The notes under the pieces: model-generated
What the model saw: only the letters and a program-made list of their open reading frames with translations
Databases searched by the model: none
What the model was told of the DNA's origin: nothing
Program-made: the position numbers and the translations under genes
Shown: in pieces, positions 54,301 through 64,000 of the stretch
Position numbering within the stretch: the first letter of the stretch is position 1
Layout: each line of letters begins with the position of its first letter
Source of the DNA: Macrostomum hystrix
Lineage: Eukaryota > Platyhelminthes > Macrostomidae
NCBI GenBank assembly: GCA_950097015.1
Contig: CATNEN010000034.1
Span: forward strand, 3,515,001-3,579,000
Direction: 5' to 3'
Length of the DNA: 64,000 bases

Positions 54301-57300
54301 ATCCGGGAATTTAATTGTGATCCAGGACTTTGATTGGGATCTGCGACTTAATTCGGGAACCAAGACTTTAATTGGTATCCAGGACTTTGATTGGGATCCA
54401 GGACTTTGATTGGTATCCGGGACTTTAATTGAGATCCGCGACTTTAATTGGGATCCGCGACTTTAATTGAGATCCGGGATTTTAATTGGGATCCAGGACT
54501 TTTATTCGGATCCGGGACTTTAATTGAGATCCGGGACTTAAATTGGGATCCGGGACTTTAATTGAGATCCGCGACTTTAATTGGGATCCGCGACTTTAAT
54601 TGGGATCCAGGACTTAAATTGGGAATTGGAGCTGGGACTTTAATTGGGATCCGGGACTTTAATTGGGATCCGGGGCTTTAATTGGGATCCAGGACTTTTA
54701 TTCGGATCCGGGACTTTAATTGAGATCCGGGACTTAAATTGGGATCCGGGACTTTAATTGAGATCCGCGACTTTAATTGGGATCCGCGACTTTAATTGGG
54801 ATCCAGGACTTAAATTGGGAATTGGAGCTGGGACTTTAATTGGGATCCGGGACTTTAATTGGGATCCGGGGCTTTAATTGGGATCCAGGACTTTTATTGG
54901 GATCCGGGACTTTAATTGAGATCCGGGACTTAAATTGGGATCCGGGACTTTAATTGAGATCCGCGACTTTAATTGAGATCCGGGACTTTAATTGAGATCC
55001 GGGACTTTAATTGGTATCCCGGACTTTGATTGTTTTCCGGGACTTTGATTGTTTTCCGGGACTTTGATTGTTATCCGGGACCTAAGCTGTAATCTGGGAC
55101 TTTAATTGGGATCTAATTGAGATCTGGTAGTTACGCTCGTAGATCAGAATTTAGTATTTGAAATAAAGATATAATCTGTAAGTAGCATGAAATTGTACCC
55201 AATTGACCAATATTTTACCACAGATCCTCCTCTCTGATCTCCTTCCCCACCCGCTCGCCCAAGCCTTCCGTGACCTCTGCATTATCTTACAATCGCATTG
55301 ATAATCCTTAGCAATTGAAGCCAGTAATGCATAGCCATGCAACAAATAAATGCATTATTATGGAAGCCCTCCCCTGTTAATATATAAGCCAAACGGAGGC
55401 AGAGGCAACGCCTACCGCCCTGTCATATATCACACACACACACACACACATGTCTGGTTTGCGTGCCGCTAGTGTTATTTCCAATTGTGCCATTTCTGTG
55501 TATAAAGAAAATGTGGAACTCCATTATTTGTGCGCGCCCACGCAAAACCTTGACTTACGTACAGCCGGTGGGGGGGACTAGCGCAGCCTGTGCAGCCTGT
55601 GCAGCCTATTCCAAATATGGCCATTCTAGTACAGCTGGATAAGCTGCCTGTCCTAGCTCTCCCTCCCCCTGCCACCCTCTCGGTCCCCAGATTTTGACTG
55701 CCTCCTGTCCTTACATCATCCACTGTTGGCAAGTGTAATTAGCTTATTTAGATCATTCTTCACATTAAGTTGAAACAATAAACAATCCGTGTCACTTGGC
55801 TAATTGTTAACGATGCTAAGATCTAATCTAATCTAGATTGATTTGTTTTTATTCTTCTGTCCAGAGTCTGCGTACAGATCTATTCAGTCCATGGACTGGG
55901 TGGGACCGCCACACAACCCAAATTTCTATTCCAAATATTTCTGATGCCCCATTTCTAATTTTGATGAACTGACGCAATTGACAATTGACCTGAGGTTATG
56001 AGTCTTCTGCTACAAGTTCACTAAATATTCACCTGTCCAGAGTCCATGGCTCTGCCAAAGGCGGTGCTGGATCGCTACCAATTGTCGTCTGACGACGCCG
56101 CCTATGTGCAGGACAACTACCCGGAGATCATGACAGCCTACAAGCGTCTGCTAGCCGTTGGCACCACAACCGCATCTGGCGGCTTGTCTATTGCTGCTAG
56201 CTGTGCCTCCGGCTCCGCCACGGCAGTCGTTTCTAATCAGCCGCTGCCGCGTCAGCAGCACGGCTCCCTGCTAGCCTCTCTGTCCTCCTGTTCAACAACT
56301 GCCGCTAGTCTATTGTTTAAATCCGAGGCTGTCTCGCCGGCCTCCTGTAGTTCAGCATCGGCCACGCCTAGCTCGGCTGCGTCGGCCGGTGGCGGAGTCA
56401 AGCGTCCGCCGTCCGAGTCGCCAACCAATGCCCAGATGCCGTTTAAGAAGCGACGGCCATTGAGTAGCACAGATTTTACACCTGTGGCGGCAACTCCACC
56501 TGGTGGCGGTGGTGGCGCGTATCGAGAATATTCCGGTTAGTTAAAAAAAATTCGCGGTTGCTTTGAAGTGCTTGTCACTGTTTTGACTCGGATCTGCACT
56601 CGGATCTTGTCACTATATGAGACTATGATCTGGGACTGGGATTGACAAGCTGGGACTTGGATTGTGATCTGGGACTTGGACTTAGACTGTGATCTGGGAC
56701 TTGCAATTAGATTGTGATCTGGGACTTAAATTATGAATTATGAATCGGGATCTGGATTTGGGACTTGAATCGGGATCTGGATTTGGGACTTGTTGCTTTG
56801 GGAAAACGAATTCCCTAAAGGACTGGGGCGCAGGTCAGTTCTGAAGAACAAATTGGGACCTGAATCGGGATCCGCAAGTTCTATGGGACATATACAGCAG
56901 CAAGTGTTGGCCATTGCAGGCGGCTTTGATCGTCGGTCAGCTAGCGACGATAGCGCGGCTGGCTCGCAGCCTTCACAGTCGCATTACGATCCGCACAACC
57001 AGAGCGCGCAGACAGAGGAGGAGCTGGTCCACATCAATCAGCCGGCAGCTCGGGAGGCCGACGCAGCCACCGCGCTGATCTCATTCGGGACGCACAATCG
57101 GGACCCGGCGCAGTCGCAGGATCTGCAGAAGGAGCTGGTCACGACTTTGTACAATATGCGGAGCTCGCCTATCTGTGTGAGCTGTCTCAACTGTGTGACT
57201 AGTGTTTCTTAGTCTGTCCTGGAACATGTTGTATATCAGAACTGTTTTTTCCTCATTTTTACATCAGCCTCGCTACTCCGTATTCACCGAAAGTCGCTCT

Positions 57301-58110
57301 TTGGCCGCAACCGCCGCCGCCAGCAACGTCGCCGCTTCCTCAGCGGCCGCCTCCGATGCCGGCAACTCCTCCTCTGCCGACTGCGTCAACGTAATGCCCG
57401 CTCCTTTGCCATCGGCCAAGCCGCTGCCTCGACCGCGGCCGATGGTGCCCCGTCGAGATGGCACCCTAACTGAGCTCGGCGCTGGCGCAGCAGCTGGCGC
57501 AGCGGCAGCTTCTTCGTCAACTTCGATGTCCAATTTGTCAACTGGCTCGACTTGTTCGGCGTCTCATTCGACAGCATTATCGGCGACTGCGGCATCGGCG
57601 GCGTCAGTGTTCACCACCAGCCTGGCACCTTCTGTGCCCATGCAGAGCGTCTTCCGGCCCATACCGACGCCTGAGATCGCTCCGCTGAGGCGCGCCGGCG
57701 GATCCACGACTCCGGTCGGGCACAGCCCGCTACAGACTGGAAGAAACGACACGCCTACGGCCATACGAATCATTCTAGAGCTGCAGGGCAGTTCAGGCGG
57801 TGGCGGCGGCTTGTCCGAGTCGGCTGCATCCATCGGCTCGGGTTCCTTGGCTGGCGGCGGCGGCGGCAGCGGCGGCAGCGGCCGACTGCAAGCACTGCGC
57901 GGCGGTGTTAGCGTGGATCACTTTGAGCACATGTTGCGAGCCAATCCGGGCGCGACTCCCACTTGGCCCCTAACCAGTGGCGATAGCAGCCCAGTCAAGC
58001 TAATGATATTGCCTAGTAACCAGGTGACAACCGCGTCCTCGGGAGCTGCTGCTGCTGCTGCTGCTACTAAATCGTCCACAGATTCCGCTGGTCAACAGCG
58101 GAAAACCTGA
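48221..58110 (+). CDS. Nuclear factor I (NFI/CTF) transcription factor, five exons
   Basis: Exons 48221-48580, 49490-49976, 56041-56535, about 56839 (or 56821)-57176 and 57268-58110; all four junctions are in phase, giving about 840 residues. The DNA-binding MH1-like domain spans exons 1-2: RWYRAVSHMRTGKRKKEKK, CREAFVRAW, then GKMKRIDGLRGSDKVWRLD and GVPMDSTDTGLL, near-diagnostic for NFI. The zinc ligands fit C162, C213, C218 and H223 (RCEDELCVNPRHL). NFI dimers bind TTGGC(N5)GCCAA and regulate transcription and chromatin. Exon 1 adds a His/Gln run; exons 3-5 give a long Ser/Ala/Gly-rich activation region with a basic KRPPSESP...FKKRRPL segment. Human NFI has Cys in RIDCLRQ; here it is Gly. 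Exon 1 opens with ATG directly after CAG, so it may be preceded by a leader exon. Intron 2 is 6 kb, mostly minisatellite. Confidence 0.92.
48342..48385 (+). repeat. CAG/CAA trinucleotide run encoding poly-Gln
   Basis: CATCATCAGCATCAGCAGCAG then further CAG and CAA codons encode HHHQH followed by about eleven Gln in NFI exon 1, before the DNA-binding domain. The CAA interruptions would stabilise the tract. Confidence 0.9.
48880..49205 (+). repeat. SINE family 1 in NFI intron 1
   Basis: CCTGAGCTCGATTTCGCAGC (B-box region), GCTTGGGGGCTTGTCGTCCA, GTACACACCTGTGTATGTGT, GAATTGCCTCCTCGCTGGCT and CCCAGCCCTCCTGCAATTAAT follow the family consensus to its 3' end. The copy has the same orientation as the gene. 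Confidence 0.8.
50030..52345. repeat. 32-bp minisatellite in NFI intron 2 (3'-splice-site-like unit)
   Basis: The left part (to about 51370) repeats CTGATCCATTCCCAATCCTTC plus AGAAGCTACCG; the right part repeats a variant CCGCTAATCCATTCCTAATC plus CTTCAGAGGCCA, with some units 6-7 bp longer (AATCCTTATCC). There are about 70 units. Each contains CTGAT or CTAAT, a pyrimidine tract and CTTCAG in splice-acceptor order. The array starts about 50 bp after the exon 2 donor. Confidence 0.96.
52346..53300. other. NFI intron 2, unassigned
   Basis: Non-repetitive intron sequence between two arrays; nothing recognised. Confidence 0.5.
53303..55135. repeat. 19-bp minisatellite in NFI intron 2
   Basis: About 95 copies of GGACTTTAATTGGGATCTG. 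The left third alternates TTTAGTTGGG and CTCAATTGGG in a two-unit higher-order pattern; the middle and right use GATCCGG, GATCCAG and GGTATCC variants. A block of about 185 bp starting near GGATCCAGGACTTTTATTCG is duplicated (54490 and 54680). Confidence 0.95.
55136..55855. other. NFI intron 2, unassigned
   Basis: Contains a (CA)n run at 55430-55450. The 85-codon minus frame at 55475-55732 shows no domain. Confidence 0.45.
55858..55995 (-). repeat. SINE family 2 fragment
   Basis: CAGAGTCTGCGTACAGATCT, TTCAGTCCATGGACTGGGTG, CCGCCACACAACCCAAATTT and ATGAACTGACGCAATTG follow the family-2 order, truncated before the tRNA-like head. It ends about 45 bp before NFI exon 3. Confidence 0.68.
56605..56800. 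repeat. Degenerate GATCTGGGACTTG repeat in NFI intron 3
   Basis: About nine imperfect copies of GATCTGGGACTTGGATTGT-like sequence. It shares the GGGATCTGGGACTT core with the 19-bp array in the preceding intron. Confidence 0.85.
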
Positions 58111-59025
58111 CTAGGCCTTATAGATTATGCAATGTGGTAAAAGCAGCACGTGGCGTCATATGCAGCGAATGATTTATGATTCTAATTTACTATGCATTGG
58201 CCTCAACTGGTTCTACTTATTTCACTCTTACCGTGTTTCCCGTTTTTCGTATTATTAATTATTTTCTAGTCACACAATATTAAGTTTCATTTCTAACAGT
58301 GTCCTTAAAATTTAATTTTGTGCTTTTATTTATGAATATGGCTATTGTTTCTTTTGTGAGGTGTTATTGTGTCAATTATTGCTTAATTAGTTGTTACTTC
58401 TACCGGTTTAATTAAAAACTGTTATATTATATACCCCTCGCTTGCTACTCACTGTTTAGCTTTGTTTTCTCAACGCAAGTAGTCTATAATGCGAGCGTAC
58501 ACATTTTTTACGAAATAATGTACACACATTGATTTTTTTGCCTTGTGTATAAATTAATTGGTATGCTTACTGTAGCAGCTAATTCAACTGCTAAAACAGT
58601 ATAAAAGTGGAAATTGCCTTTTATTGTTCTCTCGATTCCTTCTAGTCTATTCATAGTTGGTCCTCATTAACTGATGTAAATTACAATATGAGTATCAGCT
58701 TTTATATGTGTTTCTGCGTGTCCATTAAATAACGCTAATGTATAATAAGATTCTAATGATTCTAAAGAATAGAAACTAATGTCATCGCTCGCTCAATATT
58801 TTAACTTACCGTTAGCGCACCTTTTTCTATTGCTAAAACTATTTTTGCTAACAAAAACGTGGCCAATATTTTTTTAATAGCAACAAGCGCAAAGTAGGTG
58901 TAAGAGATTACCAATAAATTTCTATTAACATTGGCTATGTGGTATTGTTTTTACTATTTATTTTATTCATCTAAAAAATAGGATCCTGAGGATTCGAGCT
59001 CACGACCTCGCATAAAAAGATAATT
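58111..59025. other. NFI 3' UTR and flank
   Basis: AT-rich sequence with AATAAA-like signals (for example ACCAATAAATTT near 58910); no coding feature. Confidence 0.5.
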
Positions 59026-59029
59026 CTCA

Positions 59030-59125
59030 GGCAGTGAACACTCTCACTGTGCCTTTAGGGTTGGCCCTCAAGGGCCGAAGTTGCACGACAAGCCTCGCCG
59101 CGGAATCGAGCTCGAGGACCTTGGT
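59030..59125 (-). repeat. SINE family 1 fragment
   Basis: CAGTGAACACTCTCACTGTG, TTGCACGACAAGCCTCGCCG and GCGGAATCGAGCTCGAGGAC: B-box region and part of the body, with an internal deletion. Confidence 0.7.
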
Positions 59126-59309
59126 GTAAGAGTATATGTGCGTTACCACAGTCCCATTGTTAAGATAATAACGCTGAATCTGTTGTTGTTTTGTTGGAAT
59201 GCAGCTGATTTTATAATTTTTTCTATTTTTAGACCTTCGAGTGTCTTTATTTTTCATCTCAGCATATTGAAGTTTTGCTTCGCTCATTGTAAGCACTTTA
59301 GTGGGATTC

Positions 59310-60272
59310 AAAATCTGGGGATTTAGGATTGGATTGACAATCTAGGGATTTAGGAGTGGGATGTACAATATATGGATTTTGGAGTGGGATTTAGAATCGA
59401 GGGATTTGGAAATAGGGTTGAAAGTAAAGGAATTTTTTAGATTTGGATGCATAATCTGGGGATTTAGGAATGGGATTCACAATCTGGGGATTTAGGAGTG
59501 GGATTCACAATCTGGGGATTTAGGAGTGGGATTCACAATCTGGGGATTTAGGAGTGGGATTCGCAATCTGTGATTTAGGAGTGGGATTAGAAATCTGGGG
59601 ATTTAGGAGTGGGATTCACAATCTAGGGATTTAGGAGTGGGATTCCCAATCTGTGATTTAGGAGTGGGATTCACAATCTGTGATTTAGGAGTGGGATTCA
59701 CAATCTGGGGATTTAGGAGTGGGATTAAAAATCTGGGGATTTAGGAGTGGGATTAGAAATCTGAGGATTTAGGAGTGGGATTCACAATCTGGGGATTTAG
59801 GAGTGGGATTAGAAATCTGTGATTTAGGAGTGGGATTCACAATCTGGGGATTTAGGAGTGGGATTAGAAATCTGGGGATTTAGGAGTGGGATTCACAATC
59901 TGGGGATTTAGGAGTGGGATTAGAAATCTGGGGATTTAGGAGTGGGATTCAAAATCTGGGGATTTAGGAGTGGGATTAGAAATCTGGGGATTTAGGAGTG
60001 GGATTAGAAATCTGTGATTTAGGAGTGGGATTCACAATCTGTGATTTAGGAGTGGGATTAGAAATCTGGGGATTTAGGAGTGGGATTAGAAATCTGGAAA
60101 TTTAGGAGTGGGATTAGAAATCTGGGGATTTAGGAGTGGGATTAGGAGTGGGATTCAAAATCTGGGGATTTAGGAGTGGGATTAGAAATCTGGGGATTTA
60201 GGAGTGGGATTAGAAATCTGGGGATTTAGGAGTGGGATTAGAAATCTGGGGATTTAGGAGTGGGATTCACTC
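59310..60272. repeat. 28-bp minisatellite
   Basis: About 34 copies of AGGAGTGGGATTAGAAATCT plus GGGGATTT, with TTCACAATCT and a 26-bp CTGTGATTT variant interspersed. Left-end copies are the most diverged. Confidence 0.95.
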
Positions 60273-61240
60273 TAGCATGTCCGCAATCTGAACTAGAAAC
60301 GAAGTATTTAAACTGCACTCTAATCGCAAAAGCACGAATTTGATCTATGTTCTGGGCATTTATTGCGTCGCTTTTCTATTACCAATACCGCATTGCCGTT
60401 TTTCGACTGTTGTTTAAGCATAGCAAATTTCTAGTAAGACTTATTATAACTGATGGTGTCGTGTTGAACAAATTTGCCAACTAGAAAGTTATAAACTGAC
60501 GCCCGACCAGAGTTATTCAGCGCCACTGAAGAGATTTTTCGCATCTCGCTTGTTTTCTTATTATAACAATTTTGAATTTCGAGTATAGTCTATTGTAATA
60601 TAGCAAAGTTCAACCCTTCGCGAGCGCCAAAACAATATTCCGCTAGTTTTGTTTTAATCTATTCAAATATTATTGTTCTGGCCTTATTCTCGCTTGCTCA
60701 TTAGGTTTTTTATTCTACATTATTGAAATTGTTTACAAGCATGCTTATATATATTTATATACTATGAGTGTGCTTCAAGTTCTGCAATACCCGCTAACTG
60801 ACTGCTAACCGTGTGCCTACGATTTACCTTTTCTTTGTTTTACTATTGTTTTTAATATTAAAAGTAGCTCTTTGTCGCCTCCTAACGACTATTTTTTATT
60901 CCTACGCAGCCGCAACTACCAAGCAATGCGACTCTCCAAGAGTTGCTGTCAACATTTTTACAGTAAAATGCTGGTGAATTTTCACGCAATTTACTCTCCA
61001 GTCGCTACTCTAAGTAGGCCGCACTGAATATTTGTATTGAAGTGTCTCTATGTGCGTTTTTCTCTCTCTCACGTTCGGCTATATTCCGCATCTTGTTGGC
61101 TTCACTCGCTCTCTGGTTTTATTCTTTGTTTTCTGTTGTACCGCTAGTGTGTGTTTTCTCACGGAAATCTATTCAACTAAACTATATAGCGCCTGTTTCA
61201 TCTAGTTTCCTGATCAGTTGTCCTGATACTAAATTCCCCC
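60273..61240. other. No gene recognised
   Basis: AT-rich DNA without supported features. Confidence 0.5.
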
Positions 61241-61244
61241 CCCC

Positions 61245-62030
61245 AATATACCATCGGAGCATTTCCCATTTTCCATTCCCACAAATATCCCGTCGATGAA
61301 GTCCTCCTCCCCTATCCACAAATATCCCATCGATGAAGTCCTCCTCCCCTATCCACAAATATCCCATCGATAAAGTCCTCTCCCCATCCCACAATTATCC
61401 CATCGATAAAGTCCTCTCCCCTTCCCACAATTATCCCATCGATAAAGTCCTCTCCCCTTCCCACAAATATCCCATCGATGAAGTCCTCTCCCCTTCCCAC
61501 AATTATCCCATCGATAAAGTCCTCTCCCCTACCCACAAATATCCCATCGATAAAGTCCTCTCCCCTTCCCACAAATATCCCATCGATAAAGTCCTCTCCC
61601 CATCCCACAATTATCCCATCGATAAAGTCCTCTCCCCTACCCACAAATATCCCATCGATGAAGTCCTCTTCCCCTTCCCACAAATATCCCATCGATGAAG
61701 TCCTCTTCCCCTACCCACAAATATCCCATCGATGAAGTCCTCTTCCCCTACCCACAAATATCCCATCGATGAAGTCCTCTTCCCCTACCCACAAATGTCC
61801 CATCGATGAAGTCCTCTTCCCCTACCCACAAATGTCCCATCGATGAAGTCCTCCTCCCCTATCCACAAATATCCCATCGATAAGTCCTCTCCCCTATCCA
61901 CAAATATCCCATCGATAAGTCCTCTCCCCTTCCCACAATTATCCCATCGATAAAGTCCTCTCATCTTCTCAAAAATATCCCATCGATGAAGTCCTCCTCC
62001 TCTACCCACAATTATCCCATCTACAAACTC
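61245..62030. repeat. 36-bp minisatellite
   Basis: About 21 copies of TCCCATCGATAAAGTCCTCT plus CCCCTTCCCACAAATA; variants GATGAAGTCCTCC, CACAATTATCC and a 35-bp form lacking one A (GATAAGTCC). The 36-bp period keeps frames open on both strands, so these frames are artefacts. Confidence 0.95.
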
Positions 62031-62290
62031 CAGTGTGTCAGTACTAACCGTCCCGCATAGGCACATTTTGGGTTAAACACTGCTTGCCGTTCCACTTCTG
62101 TCAAGTGTTTTTGCTTTTTCGCATCATAACAATCCATTGTGCGAGCATAGTAAGCGTTCGTCGAGGGCATTGTAGCAAGTTTTCCTGCTTTTTGTGTGGC
62201 TGTAGAAGACAGTTTGATTCAGTTGTTCTTGAATGCTTTTACAACCTTTTATTACTATTTTAATATTATTGTGCAGTTAACTAGCATCAA
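62031..62290. other. No gene recognised
   Basis: Short AT-rich spacer between arrays. Confidence 0.5.
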
Positions 62291-62299
62291 AATTTGACT

Positions 62300-62420
62300 T
62301 CATTAGCTGAGCAGTGATGCGGTCCAGCTCAAATCATTAGCTGAGCAGTGATGCGGTCCAGCTCAAATCATTAGCTGAGTAGTAATGCGGTCCAGCTCAA
62401 ATCATTAGCTGAGCAGTGAT
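62300..62420. repeat. 34-bp minisatellite containing the GATGCGGTCCAG core
   Basis: Three full copies and a partial of AGCTGAGCAGTGATGCGGTC plus CAGCTCAAATCATT. Confidence 0.93.
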
Positions 62421-62424
62421 TCGT

Positions 62425-62815
62425 AAGAAGATACCGATACACAAGCAAATATCTTTGTCTGCCTGCTCTACTTCTAGTCTCGAAGAATTTCAGATTACAG
62501 GCAGATCAGTTGTTTACAATCGCAGACAGCAGAGAAGATCAATATTGTGTAAATTGTCTTCAGCTATTCGACTACGCCTTAGTTTCGCCTTTTATCTGCT
62601 TTCAATATTACTCATTAGTAGTAGTGTCATACGCTCTTGTGTTTGTTTCTTTTGTATTAAATCTGCTAAACAAATATAAACTAATAAAACGAATGCTTGT
62701 ATATTATGAATGCTGCTCTTCTGGTCCGACCTGTAGTTTTGATTCTATGTTTGAAGAATCTAAGTTCTATTCAGCTGAATGTCTTATGAAACCATTTTCC
62801 TTTTTAACAACAAGA
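62425..62815. other. No gene recognised
   Basis: Overlapping forward frames (62416-62679, 62510-62830) lack domains and have non-coding composition. Confidence 0.4.
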
Positions 62816-62819
62816 GAAG

Positions 62820-63490
62820 AATGGGACTGAAGGAAATAGAACGAGAAGAATAGAGCGAGAAGGATAGTATTAATAAGAGGAGGAGGGTATGAACAAGAAG
62901 AGGAGGGAATGAACGAGAGGAAGAGGGGATGATCGAGAATAGGAGGGAATGAAAGAGAAAAGTAGGGAATTTTTGGGATTTGGGGATTAACAAGAAAAGG
63001 AGGGAATGAGATAGAGGAGGATGGTATGAACGTGAGGAGGATGGTATGAACGAGAGGAGGGTGGTATGAACGAGAGGAAGAGGGAATGATCGAGAATAGG
63101 AGGGAATGAGAGAGAGGAGGGTGGTATGAACGAGAGGAGGGTGGTATGAACGAGAGGAGGGTGGTATGAACGTGAGGAGGGTGGAATGAACGTGAGGAGG
63201 GTAGAATAAACGAGAGGAAGAAGGTATGATCGAGAATAGGAGGTAATGAACGAGAGGAGGGTGGTATGAACGAGAGGAGGGTGGTATGAACGAGAGGAGG
63301 GTGGTATGAACGAGAGGAGGGTGGTATGAACGAGAGGAGGGTGGTATGAACGAGAGGAGGGTGGTATGAACGAGAGGAGGGTGGTATGAACGAGAGGAGG
63401 GTGGTATGAACGAGAGGAGGGTGGTATGAACGAGAGGAGGGTGGTATGAACGAGAGGAGGGTGGTATGAACGAGAGGAGGGTGGTATGAA
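62820..63490. repeat. 20-bp purine-rich minisatellite
   Basis: About 33 copies of GAACGAGAGGAGGGTGGTAT. The left part is diverged (GAAGAGGGGATGATCGAGAA types); from about 63249 to 63490 twelve copies are identical, which indicates very recent expansion. Confidence 0.96.
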
Positions 63491-63494
63491 CATC

Positions 63495-64000
63495 TGTTTT
63501 CCGTTTTTCTAAAGATATGAATTAAGGGATGTCGCAGTGAGCAGCAGCAGGTGATGCTGTGGGTCGGATTAAGTTAAAACAATAAATTTTCGTTCCGGCG
63601 CAACCTTTTTACCTGGAATTTCTGCCTGTAGTAGCAGCGCCTGTCTGCACAATCTGGCCCTTGTTTTAGAAATTTCAAAGCTTTTAACTGGCCCGTCATA
63701 AAGAATTGGGGCGCTAAAATATTTACCCGATCGGCGTTGGACAAGAAGACTTGTGCTAAAACCAAACCGTTAAAATATAAGTTAGTCCTGCAGGGGCACA
63801 TCTGTTTACTGGCGGACCTTCGACAACTTGGGCGCGGTGTGAAGCTTTATTGTCTCCCCGTTTGTCGTTTCATACTTTGTTCCGTCCATATTTTATTTGT
63901 GGGATATTTTATTTATTGTCGTGCCGCATTTGCCGACTGACTGTGTTTTTATCTGGTAGTGCTTCTGGGGCCACCTTGATGCTTACTGGGCTCACACAAA
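63495..64000. other. No gene recognised
   Basis: Mixed-composition sequence to the window edge; no exon, repeat or RNA gene supported. Confidence 0.45.

Noticed and set aside
61182-62066. Gly/Ile/Asp-rich minus-strand frames
   Set aside because: They follow the 36-bp array, whose length is a multiple of 3.

Overview
The window is nuclear DNA of an invertebrate animal. It holds spliced genes with GT-AG introns, animal-specific families (NFI, CYLD, INTS12, a TEX36-type HDNR protein, a DEG/ENaC channel, a rhodopsin-class GPCR), tRNA-derived SINEs, and hAT, Merlin, Crypton, mariner and piggyBac DNA transposons. Nothing prokaryotic (operons, Shine-Dalgarno sites, CRISPR) is present. A spiralian such as a flatworm or mollusc seems plausible, but that is inference; the sequence does not fix the species. 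Exons are GC-rich islands in AT-rich DNA.

Layout, left to right. 234-828: a hAT-type MITE with intact 8-bp duplications and a minisatellite inside. 2980-3542 (-): first visible exon of a CYLD-like ubiquitin-specific protease with Ser where the catalytic Cys should be, followed by an intron made of copies of its own splice donor. 4722-5551 (-): a complete two-exon CPYC glutaredoxin with a SINE in its intron. 7630-8754 (-): a nearly perfect Merlin transposon. 11551-13492 (+): a TEX36-like gene. 14847-15992 (+): a complete INTS12 gene. 16330-18735: a 2.4-kb minisatellite with a 1056-bp higher-order duplication. 19859-20671: a long-inverted-repeat foldback element. 22306-27775 (+): a class A GPCR with a decayed Crypton recombinase in its 4-kb intron. 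29370-33955: four minisatellites. 34101-38092 (+): a complete four-exon DEG/ENaC channel. 40739-41196: a broken mariner transposase. 44091-45833 (+): an intact piggyBac transposase. 48221-58110 (+): a five-exon nuclear factor I (NFI) gene, with every junction in phase and about 4 kb of minisatellite in one intron. 59310-63490: four more arrays.

The dominant feature is minisatellite DNA: about 20 separate arrays with units of 18 to 43 bp fill roughly 14.5 kb, nearly a quarter of the window, mostly in introns or right beside exons. Several units look like splice sites (a donor in the CYLD-like intron; branch-point, pyrimidine tract and AG in the NFI intron). Three arrays far apart share the same 12-base core, GATGCGGTCCAG. 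Most long open reading frames in the window are by-products of these arrays and are not genes.

The host genes are unrelated housekeeping, ciliary, signalling and transcription-factor genes and do not form a pathway. Gene models come from reading frames, splice consensus and intron phase, with families recognised from memory of motifs; no database search was run.
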